A DNA stretch of 64,000 bases from Frigidibacter albus. Lineage in GTDB: Bacteria > Pseudomonadota > Alphaproteobacteria > Rhodobacterales > Rhodobacteraceae. Where the stretch lies: NCBI RefSeq assembly GCF_009908165.1, contig NZ_JAAAUC010000005.1:248001-312000 (forward strand). The letters run 5' to 3'. The translations under genes and the position numbers were made by a program. Below the pieces are notes generated by a model. It made no database searches and was not told the origin of the DNA. It worked only from the letters and a program-made list of their open reading frames with translations. Each line of letters begins with the position of its first letter. The first letter of the stretch is position 1. Positions 47,124-55,130 of the stretch are shown one piece after another.

Positions 47124-48017
47124 TCAATGCTCCCAGAAATAGACGGTGGCGGGCTCGGGCTCCCAGACGCGGGCGGTCTCGATGCCGGGCAGGTTGGCCA
47201 GCGCGCGGTATTCGCTGCCGAAGGCGACATACTGGTCGGTCTCGGCCATCACCGCGGGCTTGCAGGCGATCGGGTCGCGCACCACGCCAAAGCCCGACTT
47301 GGTGCCGACGACGAAGGTGAAGAAGCCGTCGAGATCGTCCAGCGCGCCTTCCAGCGCCTGGCCCAGATTCTTGCCCCCGGCCATCTCGGCGGTCAGGTAG
47401 GCGGCGGCGACCTCGGTGTCGTTCTCGGTCTCGAAGGTCATGCCCTTCTGGCGCAGCACCCGGCGCAACCCGTTGTGGTTGGACAGAGAGCCGTTATGCA
47501 CAAGGCACTGGTCCGCCCCGGTGGAAAACGGATGCGCGCCCATGGTGGTCACGGCGCTTTCGGTGGCCATGCGGGTATGGCCGATGCCGTGGCTGCCGGT
47601 CATCTTGGCAATCTCGAACCGGGCGATCACGTCCTTGGGCAGGCCGACCTCCTTGAAGATCTCCACCGCCTCGCCGGCGCCCATCACCTTGAGGCCCGGC
47701 ATCGCCGCCAGCGCCGCCCGCACCGGCGCGACCTTGTCCGCATCCAGCGAAATCACCGCATGGGTGCTCTTCACCGCGACCGTGGCGCTGCCGCCCGATG
47801 CCTCGGCCAGTTCCGCCTGCAGCCCCGGGAACACCGCCCCCGGCTCCGCCGACTGGACGGTGATCTTGGCGCGGCCCGCCTCGGGCGTGCCATAGATGGC
47901 GATGCCGGCGCTGTCCGGCCCGCGGTCGGTCATGGTGACCAGCATCCCCGACAGAAGCGCGCCCAGCTGCGGCTCCAGGCCCCTGTCCTTCAGAAACAGA
48001 CCGACAATCCCGCACAT
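47124..48017 (-). CDS. mgsA: N-methylglutamate synthase subunit A (glutamine-amidotransferase-like)
   Basis: A 297-residue class-II (Ntn) amidotransferase domain like the N-terminus of GltB and GlxB. Cys2 directly follows Met (MCGIVGLFLKD), so removal of Met frees the catalytic cysteine. SHGIGHTRMATES, HPFSTGADQCLVHNGSLSNH and ENDTEVAAAYL are the substrate loops. It should cleave the gamma-amide of gamma-glutamylmethylamide and pass methylamine to MgsC. It is the first gene of the mgs operon with a GGAGGG ribosome site. Confidence 0.92.
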   Translation of the reverse strand: MCGIVGLFLKDRGLEPQLGALLSGMLVTMTDRGPDSAGIAIYGTPEAGRAKITVQSAEPGAVFPGLQAELAEASGGSATVAVKSTHAVISLDADKVAPVRAALAAMPGLKVMGAGEAVEIFKEVGLPKDVIARFEIAKMTGSHGIGHTRMATESAVTTMGAHPFSTGADQCLVHNGSLSNHNGLRRVLRQKGMTFETENDTEVAAAYLTAEMAGGKNLGQALEGALDDLDGFFTFVVGTKSGFGVVRDPIACKPAVMAETDQYVAFGSEYRALANLPGIETARVWEPEPATVYFWEH

Positions 48018-48110
48018 GGCATGACCCTCCTTCGCGTGGTGAGTCCAGCCGTAGCACGCCGCAGCCGCAGCATCAATCCTGAAGAATAAATATTTCTCTT
48101 AAGGCAACCT
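48018..48110 (-). promoter_or_regulatory. mgsA upstream region with AT-rich palindrome
   Basis: The 93-base gap contains an AT-rich site at 48084-48098 (GAATAAATATTTCTC, centre AAATATTT) that stands out from GC-rich surroundings. It lies about 70 bases before mgsA, and just after the XRE-cupin regulator gene. It is a candidate operator or promoter for the mgs-gmaS genes. Confidence 0.5.
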
Positions 48111-48764
48111 CTAGCGCCGCTCCGTCGCCTGCGGGTAGCTGATGATCGACAGGTACCGCGCCGGCAGGCTCACCAGCTCTTCCGGCCCATGCGGGGCATC
48201 CGCATCGAAGAACAGGCTGTCGCCGGGCTGCATGTGAAACAGCTTGTCGCCATGCCGGTAGACCACCTCGCCTTCCAGCATGTAGAGGAACTCCATCCCC
48301 TCATGCTGGAAGGTCGGGAACACGTCGGCATCGTCCGAAAGGGTGATCAGATAGGGCTCCACCACCACGCCAGACGAGTTGTTGTCGATATGCCCCAGAA
48401 GGTTGTACTGGTGCCCGGCGCGCGTCCCCCGCCGCTCCAGCTCCACCCCTTCCCCCGCCTTCACGAACATGGCGTTGCGCGGTTCTTCAAACCCGCGGAA
48501 GAACGCGGTCATCGGCACGCCGAGGCCCTTGGACAGCGCCTGCAGGGTGGACAGCGAGGGCGAGATATTGCCGTTCTCGATCTTGGACAGCATCCCCAGC
48601 GACAGGCCGGTGGCGCTGGCAAGGTCGGTCACGGTGATGCCCAGCTTCTTGCGGAAGGTGCGCACCTCATGCCCGATCGCCAGCTCCAGCCGGTTCTCGC
48701 GCGGTTCGCGCACGGCATGGGGGTCCTGGTTCAGCGGCACCTTGCGCTCGGGGTCCATGTCCAT
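48111..48764 (-). CDS. XRE-family regulator with cupin domain
   Basis: A 217-residue regulator with an N-terminal helix-turn-helix (VRTFRKKLGITVTDLASATG then LSLGMLSKIENG, about 35-65) and a C-terminal cupin_2 sensor domain (HEGMEFLYMLEGEVVYRHGD ... GPEELVS). Regulators of this build sense small metabolites such as amines, amino acids or polyamines. Its place directly upstream of mgsABC suggests that it controls the methylamine genes, probably by way of the AT-rich site downstream. I used the ATG at 48764; 48758 is also possible. Confidence 0.88.
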   Translation of the reverse strand: MDMDPERKVPLNQDPHAVREPRENRLELAIGHEVRTFRKKLGITVTDLASATGLSLGMLSKIENGNISPSLSTLQALSKGLGVPMTAFFRGFEEPRNAMFVKAGEGVELERRGTRAGHQYNLLGHIDNNSSGVVVEPYLITLSDDADVFPTFQHEGMEFLYMLEGEVVYRHGDKLFHMQPGDSLFFDADAPHGPEELVSLPARYLSIISYPQATERR

Positions 48765-48876
48765 GGGCTGGCATCCTCTGCTCTGCGCCGTTCTGGCGCC
48801 CTTCCCCCATGAGTAAAGGAAACGCCCCTCCAAGGAAAGCTACGCGCGCGCGGGAGTGGTATCTTGCACTGCCCTA

Positions 48877-49036
48877 GGGCAGTGCCCGTCCGCCGGGTGG
48901 GCGAGCAACCGCAGTTCTAGGCGCTTTATGGTTCAACATACCCCACCGGCGTTCTAGGCGCAGGCGTTGCAAAGCGCCCGCCCGAGGGGGCGGACGGGCG
49001 CTGCCCGGCGGCGCTGAAGCGCCTTGTTGCGGGCAA
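48877..49036. repeat. Dispersed palindromic intergenic element, copy 2
   Basis: About 160 bases nearly identical to 15268-15429 and in the same orientation. The bounding arms are 48877-48894 and 48989-49006 (one mismatch), with two inner GTTCTAGGCGC copies. The outer hairpin GGCGCT-GA-AGCGCC is at 49010-49023. Here it lies just beyond the 3' end of the GlxA-type regulator gene (stop 49044). There is no coding capacity. Confidence 0.8.
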
Positions 49037-49043
49037 AAGGTGG

Positions 49044-50015
49044 TTACACCCCCCGCCCCTCTGCCCGCGACTCCCCCGGCGTCTTCCCGAACCGCCCCCG
49101 CCACGCCCTCGAAAAATGGCTCGCACTCGAAAACCCCGTCGCAAAGGCGATCTCGGCCAGCGACATCGGGCTCTGCACCAGCAGCCGCTGCGCATGATCC
49201 AGCCGCATCCGCAGATATTGCGCCCGAAAGCTGACCCCCAGCTCTGCCGCGAACAGCCGGTCCAGATGCCGCGGGCTCACCCCCGCCAGCCGCGCCAGCG
49301 CCGCCCGCCCCAAGGGCTGCTCGGGCGCCGCCTCCATCTGCTCCAGCACCGCCAGCAGCCCCGGATGATGCGTGCCATAGCGTTCCGCCAGCGCCCCGCG
49401 CTGCGGCCCCGCCCCGCCCGCCACCTCGGCATGCAGGAACCAGTCGCTGACCCGCCGCGCGAACCCCGCACCCATCCGCTCGGCAATCAGCGCATGCATC
49501 ATGTCCAAGGGCGCCACCCCGCCACCGCAGGTAATCCGCGGCCCGTCGATCACGAATCGTGCCTGCGCGGGCCGCAGATGCGGCATCGCCTCGACCAGCG
49601 CCGGCGCGTGCTCCCAATGGATGGTGAAGGCCTGCCGCTCCAGCAGCCCCGCCGCCGCCAACAGCCAGGCCCCGCCCGAGATGCCGCCCAGCCGCACCCC
49701 CGCCCGCCCCAGCATCCGCAAACAGACCGCCACCTCGGGCCAGTCCCACTCCGCCGGCCCGCCCCCCGCGCAAACGAACACCGTATGCAGCCCCGCCCCC
49801 CGCTCCGGCAACGCCTCCGCCGGGATCTCGGCGCCCGACGAGGCAACGCCCCGCCCCCCCGGCGCAAAGGCCCGCACCCGGTAGATCTCGCGCCCCGCCA
49901 ACTGGTTCGCCGCCCTGAGCGGCTCGGTGGCCGAGGCAAAGGACATCAGCGCAAAGCCCGGGATCAGCACGAAGCCGATCTCCTGCACGCCGCTCTGGTC
50001 CCCACCTTTGCCCAT
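49044..50015 (-). CDS. GlxA-type AraC regulator with DJ-1/PfpI domain
   Basis: A 323-residue regulator. The N-terminal DJ-1/PfpI-like domain (IGFVLIPGFALMSFASATEP, GGISGGAWLLAAAGLL) has Ser where the catalytic Cys of DJ-1 enzymes lies, so it is a sensor rather than an enzyme. The C-terminus has two AraC helix-turn-helix units (RLAGVSPRHLDRLFAAEL and SLAEIAFATGFSSASHFSR). Such GlxA proteins control catabolism of quaternary amines and related nitrogen compounds (for example GbdR, CdhR and SouR in Pseudomonas). It is divergent from mgdA with 92 bases between, so it probably regulates mgdABCD. Confidence 0.88.
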   Translation of the reverse strand: MGKGGDQSGVQEIGFVLIPGFALMSFASATEPLRAANQLAGREIYRVRAFAPGGRGVASSGAEIPAEALPERGAGLHTVFVCAGGGPAEWDWPEVAVCLRMLGRAGVRLGGISGGAWLLAAAGLLERQAFTIHWEHAPALVEAMPHLRPAQARFVIDGPRITCGGGVAPLDMMHALIAERMGAGFARRVSDWFLHAEVAGGAGPQRGALAERYGTHHPGLLAVLEQMEAAPEQPLGRAALARLAGVSPRHLDRLFAAELGVSFRAQYLRMRLDHAQRLLVQSPMSLAEIAFATGFSSASHFSRAWRGRFGKTPGESRAEGRGV

Positions 50016-50107
50016 GTCCCATGAATGACACAACACGTCCCATTCTTGCAATCCCGCGCTGCGCCCGCAGCGCAAACAGGACGCATCCGCAGCGAAGGAC
50101 CCGCCCC
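50016..50107. promoter_or_regulatory. Divergent promoter region glxA-type gene / mgdA
   Basis: A 92-base gap that must contain both promoters and any binding site for the GlxA-type protein. mgdA has a GAAGGA ribosome site. No clear promoter is seen. Confidence 0.45.
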
Positions 50108-51355
50108 ATGCGCTATTCCGCCCTGTCCGTGCTTCTGAACGGCCTCACCGGCAAGGCCCCCGCCCCCGCCTGGCGCAGCCCCGAGCCCAAGGCGGAGTAT
50201 GACGTGGTCATCGTCGGGGGTGGCGGTCACGGCCTCGCCACCGCCTATTACCTCGCCAGGGAGTTCGGCATCACCAATGTCGCTGTGCTGGAAAAGGGCT
50301 ATGTCGGCTCGGGCAATATCGGCCGCAACACCACCATTATCCGGTCCAACTACCTCTTGCCCGGCAACAACCCGTTCTACGAGCTGTCGATGAAGCTGTG
50401 GGAGGGGCTGGAGCAGGATTTCAACTTCAACGCCATGGTCAGCCAGCGCGGCGTGGTGAACCTCATCCATTCCGACGCCCAGCGCGACGCCTATCGCCGC
50501 CGCGGCAACGCCATGCGCCTGCACGGGGTGGATGCCGAGATTCTGGACCGGGATCAGGTCCGCCGCATCCTGCCCTTCCTCGATTTCGACAATGCCCGCT
50601 TCCCGATCAAGGGCGCGATCCGCCAGCGCCGCGGCGGCACCGTGCGCCATGATGCCGTCGCCTGGGGCTATGCCCGCGGCGCGAGCGCGCGCGGCGTGGA
50701 CATCATCCCGCATTGCGAGGTCACGGCGATCCGCCAGGATCATGGCCGCGTGACCGAGGTCGAAACCTCGCGCGGCACCATCCGCTGCAAGCGCCTCGCG
50801 CTGGCCACCGCCGGCCATTCCGGCATCACCGCGGCGATGGCCGGGATCACCCTGCCGATCGAGACCCACGCGCTTCAGGCCTATGTGTCCGAGGGGCTGA
50901 AGCCCTTCATCGACACCGTCGTCACCTTCGGCGCCGGCCACTTCTACCTCTCGCAATCCGACAAGGGCGGCCTCGTCTTCGGCGGCGATATCGAGGGCTA
51001 CAACAGCTACGCCCAGCGCGGCAACCTGGCCAATATCGAGCATGTGGCCGAGGCGGGGGTGGCGATGATCCCGGCGCTCAGCCGCGTGCGGGTGCTGCGC
51101 GCCTGGGCCGGGGTGATGGACATGTCGATGGACGGCTCGCCGATCATCGACAAGACCCACCTGCCCAACCTCTACCTCAATGCCGGCTGGTGCTATGGCG
51201 GCTTCAAGGCCACCCCCGCCTCTGGCCTGTGCTTCGCGCATCTGATCGCCAAGGACGCGCCACATGAGGTGGCCCGCGCGTTCCGGCTCGACCGCTTCGC
51301 GCGCGGCCATCTGATCGACGAGAAGGGTCAGGGCGCACAGCCGAACCTGCACTGA
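50108..51355 (+). CDS. mgdA: N-methylglutamate dehydrogenase subunit A (SoxB-like)
   Basis: A 415-residue flavoprotein, equivalent to the beta subunit of heterotetrameric sarcosine oxidase, that holds the substrate-oxidation site. The FAD-binding strand YDVVIVGGGGHGLATAYY is at about 31-48, and VLEKGYVGSGNIGRNTTIIR follows. H181 in GGTVRHDAVAWG sits where the covalent FMN histidine of sarcosine oxidase beta subunits is found (an inference from position). MgdABCD oxidises N-methylglutamate to glutamate, and the methyl group leaves as methylene-THF. It is the first gene of mgdABCD. Confidence 0.93.
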   Translation: MRYSALSVLLNGLTGKAPAPAWRSPEPKAEYDVVIVGGGGHGLATAYYLAREFGITNVAVLEKGYVGSGNIGRNTTIIRSNYLLPGNNPFYELSMKLWEGLEQDFNFNAMVSQRGVVNLIHSDAQRDAYRRRGNAMRLHGVDAEILDRDQVRRILPFLDFDNARFPIKGAIRQRRGGTVRHDAVAWGYARGASARGVDIIPHCEVTAIRQDHGRVTEVETSRGTIRCKRLALATAGHSGITAAMAGITLPIETHALQAYVSEGLKPFIDTVVTFGAGHFYLSQSDKGGLVFGGDIEGYNSYAQRGNLANIEHVAEAGVAMIPALSRVRVLRAWAGVMDMSMDGSPIIDKTHLPNLYLNAGWCYGGFKATPASGLCFAHLIAKDAPHEVARAFRLDRFARGHLIDEKGQGAQPNLH

Positions 51356-51425
51356 CCGGCGAAAATCGTATGTATGAAAACCATACGGTTTCCATACGGG
51401 TTCTGTATCGAAACCAGAGGACATC

Positions 51426-51689
51426 ATGGCCAGCCTGATCCCCTGCCCGCATTGCGGCCCACGTCCCAAGGAAGAGTTCACCGTTCGCGGCGCCGTCCTG
51501 CCCCGGCCGGCTGCAGATGCGCCGGTAGAGGAGTGGCAAGCCCATGTTTACCTTCGGGAAAATCCGCGCGGGGACTATGCCGAGCACTGGCACCACTCCG
51601 GCGGCTGCCGCCGCTGGCTGGTGGTGAAGCGCAACACCGCCACCCATGCGGTCCATTCCGTGACAGATGCCGCAGAGGGCCGCCCATGA
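51426..51689 (+). CDS. mgdB: N-methylglutamate dehydrogenase subunit B (SoxD-like)
   Basis: An 87-residue small subunit equivalent to the delta subunit of sarcosine oxidase. The zinc site is visible as CPHCG at the N-terminus and HWHHSGGCRRW near residues 54-64. It starts 71 bases after mgdA and overlaps mgdC by four bases (ATGA). Confidence 0.92.
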   Translation: MASLIPCPHCGPRPKEEFTVRGAVLPRPAADAPVEEWQAHVYLRENPRGDYAEHWHHSGGCRRWLVVKRNTATHAVHSVTDAAEGRP

Positions 51690-54598
51690 CCAGCCACCGC
51701 CTCCCCACCGGCGGCCGCCTCGACCGTTCGCGCCGTGTGGAATTTTCCTTTGATGGCAAGGCGTTGCACGGACACCCCGGCGACACCCTCGCCTCGGCCC
51801 TGCTCGCAAACGGCCAACGCCTCATGGCCCGCAGCTTCAAATACCACCGCCCCCGCGGCGTGATCACAGCCGGTTCGGCAGAGCCCAACGCCCTGATGAC
51901 CATCGGCCGCGAAGGCCGCACCGAACCCAATACCCGCGCGACAATGGCCGAGCTTTATCAATGGCTTGAGGCGAACAGCCAGAACCGCTGGCCCAGCCTC
52001 GACCAAGATATCGGCGCCCTCAACGGCCTCCTCTCGCGCTTCCTCGGCGCCGGGTTCTACTACAAGACCTTCATGTGGCCCGCTTCCTTCTGGGAAAAGG
52101 TCTATGAGCCGATCATCCGCCGCGCCGCCGGCCTCGGCCGCGCCACCACCCTGCAAGACCCTGACAGATATGAGAAAACCTGGGCGCATTGCGACCTGCT
52201 GGTCATCGGTGGCGGCGCCGCAGGCCTCGCTGCCGCGCTGACCGCCGCCCGCGCGGGTGCCTCTGTCGTGCTGGCCGATGAGGGGATGGAGCTTGGCGGC
52301 GGGATGCTGTCGGATCCCGCCTCATGGCCGCAACTTGCGGAAATCCTTGCAGAACTTGCCACCCTCGGCGTGCGCCTGCTGCCCCGCACCACCGTCTTCG
52401 GCTGGTATGACGGCAATGTCTTCGGCGCGGTGGAGCGGGTGCAGAAGCACCTCGCCGTCCCCTCCCCCGACGCCCCCATCGAACGCCTCTGGCGCATCGC
52501 CGCCCGTCAGGCCGTGCTGGCCAGTGGCGCCGAGGAACGCCCTATGGTCTTCGCCGGCAACGACATTCCCGGCATCATGACCGCCTCCGCCACCGCCAGC
52601 TACCTGCACCGGCAGGCCGTCGCGCCGGGAAAGCGCACCGCGATCCTGACCCAGGGCCCGGCGGGCTTCACCCTCGCCGCGCAGATGGAGGCCTTGGGGC
52701 TGGAGGTCGCGGCGCTTGTCTCCCTCGGCAACGGCCCCGCATGGCAAGGAAAGGCGCCACTGATCCGCGGCATTCCGGGCAAGGCCATTGGCGGCAAGTC
52801 CTTGAAATCGCTGCAGATCGAGGGCGGCCCGCGGATCGAGGCCGATGCCATCGCCATGTCGGGCGGCTTCAGCCCGGTGATCCACCTTGCCTGCCATCGC
52901 GGCGCGCGCCCGGTCTGGTCCGACGCGCGCCACGCCTTCCTTGCGCCCTCGGAACAGGACGGCCTGCTGATCGCCGGGGCCGCCGCGGGCCTGTCCGGCC
53001 ATGCCGCCTGCCTCGGCGACGGCGCCGCCCGCGCTGCTGCCGCGCTCGCGCGGATCGGCCTGCGCGCGGAGCCGGCCTTCGGCCCTGCGCCGGAAGATGC
53101 GGTTGCCCAAGCGCCGCTTGGAGAGCTTGGGAAGACCAAAGCCAAGAAGTTCGTGGATTATCAGAACGATGTCCACGCCAAGGACCTGACCCTCGCGGCC
53201 GCCGAGGGCTATGCCGATGCCGAGCTTGCCAAGCGCTACACCACCAGCGGCATGGCAACCGATCAGGGCAAGCTGGGCAACATCAACGCTGCCGCCATCC
53301 TCGCCAAGGCCCGCGGCACGACCATTGCCGCGGTCGGCCTGACCACCTTCCGCCCCTTCTACACCCCCGTCAGCTTTGGCGCCCTCGCCGGCACCTCGCG
53401 CGGGCATGACTTCCAGCCTACCCGCCTGTCGCCCCTGCATGGCTGGGCCAAGACGCTCGGCGCCGAGTTCGTGGAAACCGGGCTCTGGCTGCGCTCCGCC
53501 TGGTTCCCGCGGGCGGGCGAGACCGGCTGGCGGCAATCGGTGGACCGCGAGGTGCTGACCGTGCGCCGGGCGGCGGGGCTCTGCGATGTCTCCACCCTCG
53601 GCAAGATCGAGATCTTCGGGACCGATGCGGCGGAGTTCCTGAATCGCATCTACTGCAACGGCTTCGCCAAGCTGCCGGTGGGCCGCGCCCGCTATGGGCT
53701 GATGCTGCGCGAGGACGGGTTCATCTATGACGACGGCACCACCAGCCGGCTGGCGACCGACCATTTCTACATGACCACCACCACCGCGCTGGCTGCGGGC
53801 GTGATGACGCATCTGGAATTCTGCGCGCAGGCGCTGTGGCCCGATCTGGATGTGCGGATCGCCTCGGCCACCGATCAATGGGCGCAGATGGCGATTGCCG
53901 GCCCGATGGCACGGCAGATCCTGCAGCGGATCGTGGAGGCCGACCTGTCGAACGAGGCGTTCCCCTTCATGGCCGCGCGCGAGGTTCCGCTGAAGGGCGG
54001 GATCATGGGTCGGCTGTTCCGCATCTCCTTCTCCGGCGAGCTGGCCTATGAGCTGGCGGTGCCCGCGGGCTATGGCGAGGCGGTGGCGGATGCCATCATG
54101 GCGGCCGGTGCGCCTGAGGGCATCTGTGCATACGGGGCCGAGGCACTGGCGGTGCTGCGCATCGAGAAGGGCCATGTCACCCATGCCGAGATCAACGGCA
54201 CCGTGGTGCCCGCCGATCTGGGGATGGGGAAGATGGTGTCGCCCGTGAAGCCCGACTTCATCGGAAAGCATCTGCTGCACCGCGAGGGGCTGACCGATCC
54301 ACAGCGCCCGCAGCTGGTGGGTGTGGTGCCGCTGGACCCGGCCACGCCCTTGCGCACCGGCTCGCATGTGCTGGCCAAGGGCGCGGCGGCAACGCTGGAA
54401 AACGATCAGGGTTACCTCACCTCCACCGCCCATTCGCCGCATCTGGGCCATTCCATCGCGCTGGCGCTGGTCGCGGGCGGCAGCCAGCGGCATGGCGAGG
54501 AGGTGGTGGTCTGGGACGGGCTCAACGACGCCGCGATCCCCGCGCGCCTGACATCGCCGGTCTTCATCGACCCCAAGAACGAGAAGCTTCATGCCTGA
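51686..54598 (+). CDS. mgdC: N-methylglutamate dehydrogenase subunit C (SoxA-like)
   Basis: A 970-residue subunit like the alpha subunit of sarcosine oxidase. It has an N-terminal ferredoxin-like fold without cluster cysteines (about 18-100, FDGKALHGHPGDTLASALLA), a dinucleotide-binding domain (LLVIGGGAAGLAAALTAARA, about 171-190), and a C-terminal GcvT-like folate domain (about 590-960). The last domain should take the methyl-derived formaldehyde onto THF. The ATG at 51686 is chosen; the frame is open upstream but overlaps mgdB. Confidence 0.94.
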   Translation: MTSHRLPTGGRLDRSRRVEFSFDGKALHGHPGDTLASALLANGQRLMARSFKYHRPRGVITAGSAEPNALMTIGREGRTEPNTRATMAELYQWLEANSQNRWPSLDQDIGALNGLLSRFLGAGFYYKTFMWPASFWEKVYEPIIRRAAGLGRATTLQDPDRYEKTWAHCDLLVIGGGAAGLAAALTAARAGASVVLADEGMELGGGMLSDPASWPQLAEILAELATLGVRLLPRTTVFGWYDGNVFGAVERVQKHLAVPSPDAPIERLWRIAARQAVLASGAEERPMVFAGNDIPGIMTASATASYLHRQAVAPGKRTAILTQGPAGFTLAAQMEALGLEVAALVSLGNGPAWQGKAPLIRGIPGKAIGGKSLKSLQIEGGPRIEADAIAMSGGFSPVIHLACHRGARPVWSDARHAFLAPSEQDGLLIAGAAAGLSGHAACLGDGAARAAAALARIGLRAEPAFGPAPEDAVAQAPLGELGKTKAKKFVDYQNDVHAKDLTLAAAEGYADAELAKRYTTSGMATDQGKLGNINAAAILAKARGTTIAAVGLTTFRPFYTPVSFGALAGTSRGHDFQPTRLSPLHGWAKTLGAEFVETGLWLRSAWFPRAGETGWRQSVDREVLTVRRAAGLCDVSTLGKIEIFGTDAAEFLNRIYCNGFAKLPVGRARYGLMLREDGFIYDDGTTSRLATDHFYMTTTTALAAGVMTHLEFCAQALWPDLDVRIASATDQWAQMAIAGPMARQILQRIVEADLSNEAFPFMAAREVPLKGGIMGRLFRISFSGELAYELAVPAGYGEAVADAIMAAGAPEGICAYGAEALAVLRIEKGHVTHAEINGTVVPADLGMGKMVSPVKPDFIGKHLLHREGLTDPQRPQLVGVVPLDPATPLRTGSHVLAKGAAATLENDQGYLTSTAHSPHLGHSIALALVAGGSQRHGEEVVVWDGLNDAAIPARLTSPVFIDPKNEKLHA

Positions 54599-55130
54599 CA
54601 CCCTGCTGACCGCCCGCCCCGCCCTTGCCAACGCCGCCACGGGCCATTTCGGCCTGCCCGGCGCCGGCGTGACCCTGACTGCACTGCCCGAGGACCGGCT
54701 GTGGCAGGCGCTCGCCCGCCCCGGCACCGATCCGGCGCCGCTGCTGGCCTACGGGGCTGGCCCCTGCCCGCTGCGCAGCATCGGCCCGGGGCAGTGGCTG
54801 ATCGTGGGTGTGGGAACCGGGACGCTGGCGGAGGCGCAGGCCGCGCTGGCGCCAGGCTTCGCGCTGTCGGATCAGACCCACGGCAGGGTGCGGGTCTCGC
54901 TCTCTGGCCCGAGCGCGGCGGACCTGCTCGCCAAGGGCACGGCGGTGAACCTGGCGCTGTTGCCCGAGGGCGGCGCGGCGCAGACGCTGTTCGGGCATCT
55001 CGGCATCACCCTGGCCCGCACGGGGCCGGAGGCGTTCGAGCTGGCGGTGCTGCGCGGCTTTGCGCTGTCGCTGTGGGATGAGCTGATCCTGCTGGGGCGC
55101 GAATACGGGATCGGGGCGCGGGCGGCTTAG
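54591..55130 (+). CDS. mgdD: N-methylglutamate dehydrogenase subunit D (SoxG-like)
   Basis: A 179-residue subunit of the SoxG/gamma type, a degenerate GcvT-like fold (IGPGQWLIVGVG, LSDQTHGRVRVSLSGPSAADLL). It completes the heterotetramer. It overlaps mgdC by eight bases and converges with tdm, with which it shares four bases at the 3' ends. Confidence 0.9.
   Translation: MPDTLLTARPALANAATGHFGLPGAGVTLTALPEDRLWQALARPGTDPAPLLAYGAGPCPLRSIGPGQWLIVGVGTGTLAEAQAALAPGFALSDQTHGRVRVSLSGPSAADLLAKGTAVNLALLPEGGAAQTLFGHLGITLARTGPEAFELAVLRGFALSLWDELILLGREYGIGARAA

Noticed and set aside
48874-50109. Alternative long minus-strand frame over the GlxA-type regulator
   Set aside because: Translation is Gly/Ala/Arg-rich with no domain; the frame at 49044-50015 has DJ-1 and AraC motifs.
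51374-51685. N-terminal extension of mgdC
   Set aside because: The open frame upstream of 51686 overlaps mgdB in another frame; mgdB has the conserved zinc motif of SoxD, and ATGA overlap gives the normal mgdC start.
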